Part shown: positions 50,747-62,470 of the stretch, in pieces
How the letters are laid out: each line of letters opens with the position of its first letter
How positions within the stretch are numbered: position 1 is the stretch's first letter
Origin: Taeniopygia guttata
Taxonomy: Eukaryota > Chordata > Aves > Passeriformes > Estrildidae
Assembly: GCF_048771995.1 (NCBI RefSeq)
Contig: NC_133028.1
Location: 72,276,501 to 72,340,500, forward strand
Reading direction: 5' to 3'
DNA length: 64,000 nucleotides
Notes under the pieces: model-generated
The model's database searches: none
What the model saw: only the letters and a program-made list of their open reading frames with translations
Told to the model about the DNA's origin: nothing
Translations under genes and position numbers: made by a program

Positions 50747-52029
50747 AATATGTTATGAATATCATAACAGCCTTCAGGATATAGAACTGTTCAGCTGTGG
50801 ATTTAATGCTAGACCATAGGCCAAGTTAATGCTTTGAGAAGTGTTGATTGAATATTTCAATAAATCTTTTGCCAAAGTTCTTTGATTTTCTAAAGTTGCC
50901 AGTAAAATATTTTTTGTTGTTTTGACCTCTTGAGAATATCCCATGCAATAACTCAGAGTAGATGAGCAACCATAAAGATCTTTTTAGAGCCTGATCAAGC
51001 AAGTTCTTTGGGGCCTTACGTTGTTCCAATATATTTATCTTTTAGTTGACAACAAATTCCTTCCTAACTTGTATTCATTGCACCCCTGACATGTGTTTTA
51101 CTTTTTGCTTTGTTCTTTCTCAAGTGTTAAAAGGGAAAGGAAGAATACTTGAAGTGCAGTGACCATAAACTGTGACATGCAAGCCTGAGATCTTAAATTC
51201 AAAGGCTGACTGCACAGAAGACAAATGCAGGTTAGCTGGAAAAGTGTTAAAGGAGTGAGCTAAGTGGGTGTTGGATGAGGAAGGCTCATCAAACCCCACC
51301 TTAAAGTTCAGTAGGAAGTCTTTTCCTGCTATCACTAAATGACTGTTCCAGAATGCTGGACTGCTAGAAACCTTGTTTGAATCTCCACCCCGGAGTTCCT
51401 CGAAGCTTTTAAGATCCAATGTCCTTTCTAAGGTCTAACAGATTAATCACTAACAGTGCTCATTTAACCCCAACATTTCCTAGCCTCCATGATGTACCTA
51501 TCTTTGCTGGTTAGTTTATCTTTCCCTTTCAGATATTACCCTAATTGTCTCTTTTAAGTTATTATTTATCTTTTCAGCCTGAGGTTCATCCTAATAGTTT
51601 TGTTTTTTTTTTTTGCTTACAATAAATTCTAAATATGCTAGAAATTAGTATTTTCAGTTTACATCACTCAACTGATTTCGTAAATTTTTTTTCCTTTCTT
51701 TTGCATGTCTTTAAATTGAAGCAATAGACTCATCTCTTAACCTCCAGTTTAACTGAATTATTAATCAGGCCATCAAAGTTGTTTACAGTTCTTTGTGTTT
51801 TGCATTTTTAACGACTGATCTTCTACAACATGCTCATTACTTTCAAAAACTTTACTGGTAAAGAAATCGATGCAAAAATATGTCTGGGTCCCACCATTAC
51901 TTAGAGTATTTTTCTTCCCATTAACACCTGGAAATCACATAACTCTTGGGAACATTTATCCTTGTAAATAACATAGGGACTTTACATATCCAAGTCTAAT
52001 ACTTGCCATATGGTGGCTGGAAAGGTGAC
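50747..52029. other. Gene-free AT-rich sequence
   Basis: No gene was recognised. A T run lies near 51602-51615. Confidence 0.45.
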
Positions 52030-52195
52030 ACAAGGGGTTTTTTTTTGTTTTTTAAAAAAGAAGAGAGGAAAAAAAGAAAGGCAAGAGCAAAGCAAGGACA
52101 CTGTCAGAACAACTGCTGAGAAAAATAGGCAGAGGAATTGGGAAGAAAGTAAAAGAAAAATGAAAAATGAAAAAAAAAAAGAAAAAATGTGATAA
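52030..52195. repeat. Purine-rich (A/G) low-complexity tract
   Basis: The plus strand is almost entirely A and G, with AAAAATGAAAAATGAAAA-type repeats near 52156-52180. The 60-81 codon frames on either strand are products of this composition. Confidence 0.8.
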
Positions 52196-52679
52196 AAGAA
52201 CACGTTGAGTAAGATTTCTAGCTGGTGTCTGTTTCAGGGCTGGAAAGAAGGGAGGCTTTCTTGTAATTCTCTGTAGATCAAAGGCTGTTAAAATCAATAT
52301 ACAGGGGAAGAGAAGACACCTCAGATGGTATGATACTTAGACAAAGTATTCTACGAGTTTTTGGCCTGTTTTACAAGTGCATACTAAGGCACTGACTTTA
52401 AGGCAATCCTAAAAGTCAGGTTTATTCAACTCTGTAGTACCAGCCCAGAAAGGTGACACTCCTGAAGGTCAGGACAACAGAGTTTTGCTAGAGTGGCTGC
52501 TATTAAATATCCCACCTGCTCTTGAGGAGACTTTCCCAGAGGGTTTAGGCACCAATTGCCACATGGAAAGCAAGGATTTTTAGGCAGTGTGTGATTACTA
52601 AATACAGGGACACTTGGATTCTACAAGTCATTTAGCTATGTGGGTCTAGACTGTGATGAGCTTGGGCTTTAGCCCATTG

Positions 52680-53215
52680 CCTGGCTTAGTCTCAAACAAA
52701 ATCCTAGAGTGGAGGGTGAGAAAATAAAATGAGAGGAAATCTTATGTAGGTACATTAGAGGTTGTATAAGTAGGACAAAAGACAGAGTTCAATAGACAAA
52801 ATGACAAAACAAGCTGATTATTAAAGAAGAGAAATTTGCAGCTAGCAGACCATGAAAAAAAAAAGGCTTTTAGAAGTCCCACGTCCTGAAAAGACTGTGA
52901 CTGTAAGTGAAGGAACTGATCCAGAACTACAAATAAAATGAAAAGCAGCAAGATGAGGCAAGGTGCAAAGCAAAATAAAAGCTAAGTAACAAAAATTGAA
53001 GGGAAATGGCAAAGAACAGAGAGTTCCAGGAATCAAACTCATTGAAGAAGAAAGAAAAAAAAGACAGCTGAAAATACAATAGGACTCTGAAATATAAGAG
53101 AGCTATCATTATTTATAAGTGTCTGAGAACGGATAGAAAAAGAAATGAAAATGATGCCTAACCTACTATGAGAAACAGAGATCATATAAATTCTAAAAGA
53201 AATAAATTGTCTGGC
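52680..53215. other. Extended purine-skewed region
   Basis: The plus strand is purine-rich over about 500 bases without being a simple repeat. Three 60-base segments counted by hand (from 52801, 52981 and 53041) hold 41, 42 and 46 purines. No gene was recognised, and the minus-strand frames of 60-69 codons are Leu/Phe/Ser-rich shadows of the skew. Confidence 0.6.
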
Positions 53216-55213
53216 TGTAGCTAGACAGTGCACTAATGGGACTGGTACAATTCATCTTACATACCCATCACTATGAGGTGTATCTAAACACAGGTACTAT
53301 TGTACCTATCTAGTGCAATAGCACCAGCAACTAATTTAACCATATAATTTCGGGTGAATGTGCTAAAACAATCTCAGATTCTTCTGAAGAAAAAGCAAAC
53401 TTAGCCTGCAATACTCTTCTTTGTATATCTCTCTGAGAGAGACACCATTTAATCAGATTTGTCTCAAATAATAATTTCTATACAAATGAGAGTCATATAA
53501 ATACATTTAAGTGGAACATATTTGAGAGGAATAAGGATGTCTCCTCCTTCTCCATCAGAAGGTAAAATATTTCTAATTTTAGAAAAGATAAAAAAAGTAC
53601 ATTCCAAGTATTGGAATCTGAAAGGGAAATAGACTGTAATTGACTATTCCCCTTTCCAAATGGGAAAAGTAGGGGTAGTTATAGCAAAAAATAGCAGCAT
53701 AACATTTTGTGTTTACTGTTTTAATTTAAAGAATGCAGTTTGTTAGTTCCAGCACAATGTAAGTAAAAGATACTTATAATAAAAAGTATGAAGCGAAATT
53801 GATATTACAGGCAGGTAAAAGTCCCACCAAGTAATGTAAATACATATCTTTGCACACTCTGTATGGAACATCTCAACTGGATCTTTAAGTCAACTCTGTG
53901 CACAGAGCAAGGTAGGACATTCAGTCACTGGAACTGCTCAGCACAGGTGGGAAAGCTAGATTTTTTTATTATATTCCTTCATTATTTTTCTTAGCCCTTT
54001 CTTCTCCTAAGGAGGATTAAAAGATCTACAGCTATCTCAGTATGTGAGTAAAACACACAACAAATTAGCAAAGCTCATTTGTCAGATCGACCCCATCTCC
54101 CAAGCCAGAGAGTTCATACCACAGGCTTGTGTTTCTGCTTCTGAGCTGTCAGCAGATAATTAAATGAATAAAAGTGTGAACTGAGCACTACGATATGACT
54201 GGCCTTCACAGTTTTCATTCCTTACTTCTAAAGCACAGAACATAGACTATGTTCCAAATCAAATTAAAATTTATATGTGTTTTATCCTTTGTCTTTGTAT
54301 AGAACTCTTCATGTGACTTGGTACATGTACAACTCACGACTCAGAACACAGGCATTACATGTATATTGCTATGACTCATATCAAGTCCAAAAGCTTCATA
54401 GTTATTAAAAAAAAAAAAATTAAATAAGATGCAATATATGTTTCAGAGTATACATGGCAGACTTTTGTGCAGAATTCAGGTGCAAAACTTTACTAATTTG
54501 CTCCAGGTTTTGTGATAGATATGTATTTGATCTGTGTATTCTATGGTGCAGCAGAATGACAATTCTTCACGTGGCTGTATGAGCCCTAAGGAGTTGCAAA
54601 CACAGCCATGGTCAGAAATGAGGTCAGGCTATTCCACATCCCTTTTCACTGGTACAGCAGCAGGAGGAAAAACATATGGCATAACAGACATGAAGTCATA
54701 TTGCTTGTTCTAAACATAGTTTTCTATTTCTGTCACATGGGGAAAGTTCCATGTGTAATAAATGTCAAGAGCCCTTGCATTGCCCCAAATTTTTGAAAAT
54801 TCTTCCACTTGTTCAGGCAGCTGAAACAGGAGGGACACAGACCACAGCCTGAGCACTCTCACACAAAAGCACCCCAAGACTTGTATCTTTCTTTGGGCTG
54901 CAAAGAAATGAACTTGCTCACTCCAGCAAACCAGAGAACTATAATAGATGTGAAGTACCTCCAACTGTTTATTGACACCACTGATCATATCACCATAATA
55001 AGCTGAGATGGCCACATTTGGGCTCCTTTTCTAATTGCAGGATCAGCTAGCTCTGAAGCCATCCTGAAGATGACACTTGGTTCCAGGAAGGGTTACGACA
55101 GGTTGAGGTGCAGCTGGTGTTTGTGTTGTCCCAAGCTCAGCCCTCCTGAGCAGAGCTGGTGAGCTAGCACAGTGCCAGGCACAGCCAGGTGACCTCACCA
55201 CAAGCTCTTGGGT
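53216..55213. other. Gene-free sequence
   Basis: No gene was recognised. A run of A lies near 54407-54419. A 101-codon minus-strand frame (54710-55015) overlaps a 65-codon plus-strand frame, and neither shows a domain. Confidence 0.45.
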
Positions 55214-55795
55214 TCACAGAATCACAGAATAATGAGGTTGGAAGAGACCTCTAAGATCATCAAGTCCAACCCATGCCCTAACACCACAACTAGACTATAG
55301 CACCAAGTGCCAAGTCCAGTCTTTTTTTAAACATATCCAGAGACGGCGATTCCACCACCTCCCTAGGAAGACAATTCCAGTATTTTATTATTCTTTCAGT
55401 GAAAAATTTTTTCCTAATATCCAACCTAAACCTTCCCTGATGTAGCTGAGGCTGTGTCCTCTTGTTCTGACAGTTGCTGCCCGATGGAAGAGATTGACCC
55501 CACCTGTCTACAACCTCCTTTCAGGAAGTTGTAGAGAGCCATGAGGTCACCTCTGAGCCTCCTCTTCTCCAGGCTAAACAACCCCAACTCCTTCACACAT
55601 TCCTCACAGGGCTTGTGTTCCCAGCCCCATACCAGCCTCGTTGCCTCCTCTGGATGCGCTCAAGCATCTCAATGTCCTTCCCAAACTGAGGGACCAGAAC
55701 TGGACACAGCACTCAAGGTGTGCCCTCACCAGTGCTGAGTACAGGGGAAGAATGACCTCCCTACTCCTGCTGGAACCTCCCTACTCCTGCTGATT
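55214..55795 (-). mobile_element. CR1 LINE, 5'-truncated copy (3' region)
   Basis: About 580 bases of CR1 in antisense. On the plus strand it opens with two copies of TCACAGAA(T), which is the 3'-terminal ATTCTGTG repeat. The hallmark GGTTGGAAGAGACCTC...ATCATCAAGTCCAACC follows. Further right are the blocks that read in sense as TTTAGCCTGGAGAAGAGGAG, CTCTACAACTTCCTGA and GAACTGGACACAGC-type sequence (seen here in reverse complement). The breakpoint lies near 55775-55795, next to a short tandem duplication. It is the most complete and best preserved CR1 in the window. No intact reverse transcriptase frame is included. Confidence 0.95.
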
Positions 55796-56379
55796 CCCAG
55801 GCTACCTGGATGGGAAGCAGGCATTGCTCAGCATGCAGAGCTCCTTTGGGCATACCTGAACAGGCACGCCTTAGAAGTGAATTATGGAAGATGCTACTCG
55901 GATTTATAAGAGACAGGGTGTGAGAATCTTCTTTGGCATTCAAGTACTGAGCTTAGAGAGAGTGTTTCAACTTGTACTAGAAACTGCTGATAGAGAGCTA
56001 GGAGCACAAGCCCATCTATCATTATCCTGGCAACTGCTCCCTTTGCATTCACAAGGAATGGGAGGAGCCTCACCAGAAAATGTGCTGTGCCTTCTGTAGT
56101 GTCCTCTGGGGCAGCACAGCCCTTTACTCATGCTCAGAAAAATGCCTTAAACCCCTTTCATATTATATGTGCTTCACTGGGAGTCTTCCACAGTCATTCA
56201 AGAGGAAAGAAAAATAATGGGTAATTTAAAGCATAGTCGTATATTTCTTTTAAAATTATTTTATATGTATCTACATGCAAACATCTTAAGAGTGCTTTTA
56301 TTGGAAATATTAGTAGTAAAATCACAACTTACTCATGGAACCCTAGCCTCAGATGAAGTTTTCATTCACTCCAGTGGTA
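55796..56379. other. Unique sequence between CR1 and LTR A3
   Basis: No gene was recognised. A 71-codon frame at 55884-56099 has no supporting feature. Confidence 0.4.
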
Positions 56380-56385
56380 TATCTG

Positions 56386-56778
56386 TGTGGCAAGCACATT
56401 TCTCTCCTTCTCAGGATTTTTCATAGAGGTGCACAGAGAGAAATGAAAGAGAAAACAATTTCTATTTCTGCTCCTTGTTTTTCCTATGTGGAATGTGTTT
56501 GGAGAATTGTTTACCTGGGGTGGTTGCTGGGTTGGATTCTGGTGAGGATTGTTTGAGCCTGGTGGCCAATCCAACCCACCTGGGGCTGGACTCTCCAGAG
56601 AGGGTCACCAGTTGTGTTAGAGAGAGAGTCAGAGAAAGTAGTATGTAGTTTTAGCGTCCTCCTTTTATATAGTATATTAATGTATTATAGCACAGTTATA
56701 ATAAATAAATAATTCAACCTTCTGAACTGAGTCAGACATCGTCATTTCTTCCCATTGGGTTCACCTGCATTTACAACA
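56386..56778 (+). mobile_element. Solo LTR A3, class II-like endogenous retrovirus
   Basis: This 393-bp LTR is in sense on the plus strand with identical 6-bp target-site copies TATCTG (56380-56385 and 56779-56784). It begins TGTGGCAAGC and ends TTTACAACA, so it has the canonical TG...CA ends. AATAAA lies at 56700-56705, and a TTATATAGTATATT promoter-like stretch lies upstream near 56665. It matches A1 and A2 along its length. Frames of 67-70 codons inside it also occur in A1 and reflect the shared DNA. The matching target-site copies and preserved ends suggest a relatively recent insertion followed by LTR-LTR recombination. Confidence 0.92.
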
Positions 56779-56784
56779 TATCTG

Positions 56785-57360
56785 CCTGAGTAAAGCATAG
56801 GATTTGGATTTGACACAAAACAAGATATGGAATACTCCCTCACCAAAATAAAATTGTAAAAGAGCTGCTACTCTACCACCATAACACTACTATTCCAAGT
56901 GTGTGCTATCAAACTGTTAATATGCCTGCCTGGATGGTTGCAGGGGAAGCAGTGCACTGCATCCCCTTCTCCCAACACAGATCTCCACAGGTAGTTTTAA
57001 TGGGGCTGTTAATAAGCTGGCAACCATCCCAGCCAGATGTAGCACTTTTAAACATTGTCCTTACAGCTTTGTCAGAGCTGTTGACACGGCATGCCAGTAA
57101 TGGAAAATTGCCACTGCACCCAGCAACCATCTTCATTATGTGGAATCACATTGTTAATCTACAGCCAAATGCAACTTGAGGCGGAAAGAGAGTTTAGATT
57201 GCACCCATCTGTATACTATCACTCCAGGTGGCAGGTCGTTCTTCAGGATTAGAGATTGAATCAGTCTTTCCATCATCAATAAGCCCTGCTCCACAACAAG
57301 GACCTGTCAATCCAATATTTTACCTTCAGCACCGTGAGGACCGCACAGCATGGTAATGAA
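56785..57360. other. Balanced-composition block, candidate conserved noncoding DNA
   Basis: From about 56890 the sequence is complex, free of repeats and of even composition. It carries overlapping plus- and minus-strand frames of 92 and 75 codons (56901-57179 and 56909-57136) that I do not recognise. Of the blocks of this type in the window it looks the most distinct. Both conservation and function are guesses. Confidence 0.22.
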
Positions 57361-60300
57361 ATTTCCCTGTAAGTAGACCACAGGGATCTATACCAGAGAG
57401 ATACATCTCTTTAAAAAGCTCAGGAAAATCAGAGAGTGTGCTGCACAATCTGGACAGTAACTCAGTTTCCAGAAGCACCCTAACTGTTTTATCTCTTTGG
57501 GGGTGAGTTCTACCAGATAAATCAGCATTTTGATGCTGCGTTATTTTTTATTCTTTTGGTAGAAATTAGTATTGGGTAGTTATTTCCCATTTGGAAATGT
57601 TGACAGCCTCAGAAAAGACATTCCTTTCTGAAACAAAACAAGTTTGTTGATATACAGCTGCTACATGACATATTTTTCATCACTTATTACAACTATAACC
57701 TAGTCTAAAAAAAATTGTTTTCTATTACTCCTTATTAAAACTTACTGGATATTACATATTATCTTTTCAAAATGCAGTTTAGGATCTTCCAGAGACAACT
57801 GGAATTTCCTCAAAGCCCACTTGCTACTTGCAGCAGGCATTTTGTTGCACTGAGGAGTCTTCTGCCCCCTTAAATTACCCATCTTCTCTTATGTATGTAT
57901 AATATACCTAAAACTAATCACCATCTCCTGGAGATTAAGTTTACTTCAATACTTTAGTCATTTTGACTTTCTGATTATGTTTATTTAAAAAATACATACT
58001 AAAAATATATACACGCATACTAGCTACACCACATATACTTGCATTATTAAAAATGAAGCTACATTCATTTCAAAAATATCACGAGTGCAAAATTCTCATG
58101 TTGTAACAGGCATCTAGCTTCTAAAATTTGTATTATATGTATTGCATTAATTCCCAGTTTGTTATATTATTGATTGTAAATTCAGCTCCCCCATCTTTTT
58201 TTTTGAAGTGTTCATGTTTTAACTGATAATGGTTAGTTACAGTATATGTTTCAAAGCAGATAGAAATAGGAATAACTTAGTTTTCTCAGTTTTGCACAAT
58301 CTATTATTAATTTTTGTAGGTTATACATTTGTTAAACACCGAACAAGTTCAAGTTAACTATTATGATCATTAAACAGAAATGACTGTGTGACACTGTCAC
58401 AGAAACTGCTGAAAATAGGAAACTGAAGCAGAAGACATTAAAACTATGGATATACAGGTACAGAAGACAGGCTCTAAACCCTTATTTTTTGAAGCAGAAG
58501 GACTGGTAGAAATATACCCTAGAATATGTCTTTTACCTCAGTGCATCATTTGGTTTTGGTTTATTGCATGCACAAATACAGAAAGCACAAATATAGTTTC
58601 TTAGGAAACAGACAATTTGATTATTATCAATGTACTACTGTAGTATTTCTTTAAAAAAAAAAAAAGAAAAAAAAAGAATACACCAGTTTTCTTTCCTAAG
58701 GTCTCCTTTTTACCCTACTGACACTGTGTTTGGATTGATGATGCTATTTCTTTCCTAACTACAAGGATTACAGTCCGGTATGTACGGAATGGGCTCTGCC
58801 CACAGGACTACAGTGCAGTCAGTTATAAATCCCTGCTTCAGCTAGACTAAATTTTGTGGCTCATGGAAAAGAATGTTAGTAAATATTCCATATGTGGTAC
58901 CTGTTAAACCCACCCTGAACTGAGAGGAATGCAGTGATTCATTTCTTCATGCTCTGATTCTTTAATGTGAAATATCAGATTCAATAAATTATCAGTATGG
59001 ACTTAAATTTAATCTGAAGGATAAGGATGGAAATATCAAACTTCTCTCCCACATTCCTCAGTAATTTTATCACTTATAAAATAAGGCCACATCCTTTGCT
59101 ATATCCTGTTATTTTTTCTTGGAGGCTAACGAACTTGATGCCATGAAAGGCAACATCACATGAAAAGAAACGCCTCTGCCTCAGAAAAAGTTTTCTGTCT
59201 AGAACTCAAACTCCTCTATTTATTGTCAGATCCCAAAAAGACCTTTTTGATGACCTTGGTCTTGCTTGGCAGCAGTTATAAGAAGATAAAGGTTACATTT
59301 ATATTACATTTACACTACAAAGAAACATTCTCTGGCATCAGACAACCTGGTACAGCACACTTTCATCTACATTTCCTTCAGGTTTGATTTCATCAATAAA
59401 GGATTAACTCTCCCCAAAGTGTACTTCAGCCCACACTGTTCAATGTTTGGCTTTAGTGCCTTTGGCCCCTTTTGCTCTTTTGTTACACATCCTAAAAAAG
59501 GGGGTTGTTTTTCCTGTTGAAAACATGCAAAATAACAATCCTGGCAAAATGTGCCAGAAGGTTATTTTTTAAACACAATGCTGCATCTATATTTTGTGCC
59601 ATGGGCATAGCATGAGACAAATTAAGATATTTTAGGGTGCAAGGTTTGCCAACATAGTGTGGGAAGACCAAGATGCCAAAGCTTTACATACACGTAAAAA
59701 TGAGTTGTCCTCAGAGTGAGCTGATTTCAAAAGCATTTATTTGAAAAGGAACTCACTGGTGTACTCCAAAAGAAACCTGTGAGTAAACTACCAGGTATAC
59801 ACTGTGTATGTTGGTCAAACAGGATCCTGAGAGTCTCTTTGGGAAGAGTCAGGACCTGGGAAGGAAACATGACTGAACTTCTTTGTTTGATTTGACTCCC
59901 CCTTTTTTAGTGATAATTCCATGATAGCCAAAGATTAGTGCTGCAAAACCAAAGTTCCTCCTCTATAGCTTTCCTGTGGCCTGTGCACTGCACATTCCAT
60001 CCCATCTGTGTGTGGTAAAATATAACTGATCAATGTTTGAAGAACCTTTCTATGTCTTTAGATGGACTCTAATTTTAATATCATTCTTTGTGCAAAGCAA
60101 AATTCTGATGCAAAGAAGTAGCAGAAGGAGCAAAACTTAAAGGACATGAAATTGAAATGAACAGGCCATGTGTCATACCTCAAGGGATTTTTACTCACTT
60201 CTACAAGCATCTTCCAAGAACATTAAGCATCCATCATTAAATCTGGCCTCCCACTCTGCCACACTCAAATTCAGAGTATGAATTTTGTTCCTGAGTTTTC

Positions 60301-61580
60301 AGGGGGGAAAATTTACCACCAAACTTTCAGAATCACCTTTGTATTTCTAGTATTTTCACATTGCCTGGGAACCTGTTGAACTTCTTGCATCAATTAGAGA
60401 AAGTTTAAAGCTAGTCTTTTGGCTTCCACCTGTCCAAAAGAGCCAGATAATGGACCATTCTGAACCTGCCTGTAACCCCAGAACACCTCCCAAGTAAGGA
60501 CTATTTCTAAAGGCTTTTATCCTTTTATGACCTCCTTATATTACCAAAGTGATATAATTTGGTTGAGTCCAATGGAGACTTGACATTTTTAGCTGGTGAA
60601 TTCAGGAAGGCACCTCACCACAGTCCATGGTAGAGTTATCTGCCACTCAAGCCTAATGAATTTCTCCTCTCACTAAGCCGTACTGCAGTGAAATTTTCTT
60701 GCTGTATAACTAAAAAGAAATTTTACAATGTAAGCTGCCCCGTTACAGCAATTTAGTGAACACACATGTTTAAATGAAGATAGAGGGAAGGTGGGTGATT
60801 TGTGTAAAAAGTAGCACCATCTGAGAAATTATTTTAAAATTATGATTGCAGACATGATATATGTGGAGGCATAGTGAAAGAAATTGATTTATATGGCCAG
60901 TTACTATATATTTCACCTAATGGAGGAAAAGCTGAGTCAATGAACAATTTTGTATCACTGTTATTGCAAAATGATTACAGCCCCCTTTATCACAGCTGTA
61001 CAATATGCTGACTGAACAGGAAAACATGCAGTACACACAAGGTAGTGATTTCCACCACCGTATAAGTAAATGTCAGTCTTGTTTCATCTATTCAGTGATT
61101 TTCTTAATGAAAACGTCAGCATAATGCTGGCATTTTCCTCCTGCCTTTTAATTCCTGCTCTCTTCTTTCATCCACTATTTGACCTTTGCATGCACTTGGT
61201 AGCTCGCCCAAGGTGCTGTCACACCTTCATTGCTCCTCTCTAATGATGGGCTCTCACTGCCAGATTCAAACAGGACTCTTGGGAAGCAAATGCAGGGCCC
61301 TGTTCCCAGTATGATGACGAAAATCTGAACACTCCACTACTTTAGGTGACTTTTCACTTCTGCTCTGTAAAGAATAACCAGTGATTGTTTACCAGAATTG
61401 ACCTCTTCAAACAGCAGCCTGTAACAGTAGTTTAAGACTTAAGAGAAGCAGGCACATCTATTGCAGCAGCAGCGCAGAAATTCCAATGGCTAGTAGCTGC
61501 TGAATGAGTCAGAGGATTAGAGGAATGTCTTCTCAGCACAAAAGGATAGCAATGACACACAATTTGAATGTTTTGTACAA
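57361..61580. other. Gene-free AT-rich sequence
   Basis: No gene, RNA gene or transposon was recognised over about 4.2 kb. An interrupted A run lies at about 58653-58676. The longest frame is 75 codons (59160-59387) without support. Confidence 0.45.
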
Positions 61581-61586
61581 GTCAGC

Positions 61587-62204
61587 TGTTGGAATCTGTG
61601 GTATTGATGATCCCGAGATTGTAGAAAGTCTCTGTCTGTCAGCCCTGCTGCCAAAGCAGAAGCCATAATTGGTCTGTGCTGGTTTCAGGGTTGTTTATTC
61701 TGTTTATCTCTAACATGTTCTGCTGCCCTGCCGCAGCTCTGTCCTGCAGGGCAGCGTGTGGGGCTCTGCCCTCAGTGGGATGGTACAAACATTAAATACC
61801 ACAAACTACCTGTGCTGGATTTACAATAACGTGCCAATATCTGTCACCTACGTTGGACAGTGTGTCCCCAGCCTGAACCAACAGAAAAATGCCAACACCA
61901 CAGTGAAACATGGAGGGCATGAAGAAGAAGAAAAAGGACAAGGCACACCCAATTTCCTCCATCTGGTCCCCTTTGGACCCCTAATCTAGAATCCTAAAAT
62001 TTTACTTTTGCACCCATGCCACACTTAATTATTACTCATATCAAACACTCAGAGCTGGTAATTCATCCTGTAAGATTGAAAACTCTTTTCCATGGACAGA
62101 GATCACAGACAGTGTCTCTGGGGGCTCTGTCCAGGGGGGTTCCTGACCCCTGCCAGGGTCCCAGACCTGCCAGGGCAGCCAGAGGGAAGCTCTGGGTTCC
62201 CACA
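61587..62204 (-). mobile_element. Solo LTR B3, class II-like endogenous retrovirus
   Basis: This 618-bp LTR lies on the minus strand. The plus strand starts TGTTGGAATC and ends GTTCCCACA, matching the two ends of B1 (TGTTAAAGAC, GTTCCCACA). The flanks are GTCAGC (61581-61586) and GTCAAC (62205-62210), identical at five of six positions. The sense polyadenylation signal AATAAA is at 61699-61694. The block ATGCCAACACCACAG...GAAGAAGAAG near 61890-61935 is shared with B1. No retroviral coding region is attached. Confidence 0.82.
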
Positions 62205-62236
62205 GTCAACCACAAATAGGAATGAGTTTTATAAGG

Positions 62237-62298
62237 TAGGAACACAGCATATGTATGGTATAGAAGATAGGAACACGGCATATATACAGCATATAAAT
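62237..62298. repeat. Imperfect two-copy tandem repeat of about 32 bp
   Basis: TAGGAACACAGCATATGTAT is followed about 32 bases later by the related TAGGAACACGGCATATATAC. The repeat lies just right of LTR B3. Confidence 0.7.
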
Positions 62299-62395
62299 GC
62301 CATATTGACTAGTTTTGGTCACAACAATACAAGAAAGATATTAAGCATTAAAAAGAGAGCATCAAAGACACATGGTATGGTCCTTAGGGATGATC

Positions 62396-62470
62396 CTCTG
62401 CAGGGGCAGGAGCTGGACTCGATAATCCTTGTGGGTCCCTTCCAACTCAGCAGATTCTCTGATTCTGAGA
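62396..62470 (+). mobile_element. CR1 LINE 3'-end fragment
   Basis: The order GAGCTGGACTCGATAATCC, TTGTGGGTCCCTTCCAACTC and then ATTCTCTGATTCTGAG is the CR1 3' terminus in sense, including two degenerate copies of the terminal octamer. Only about 75 bases remain. Confidence 0.88.

Noticed and set aside
50297..56778. LTRs A2 and A3, same family and same orientation 5.6 kb apart, as the two ends of one provirus
   Set aside because: Each LTR has its own, different 6-bp target-site copies (GTGAAG/GTGAAT and TATCTG/TATCTG). The sequence between them holds an antisense CR1 and unique DNA without retroviral coding frames or an evident primer-binding site. They are independent solo LTRs.
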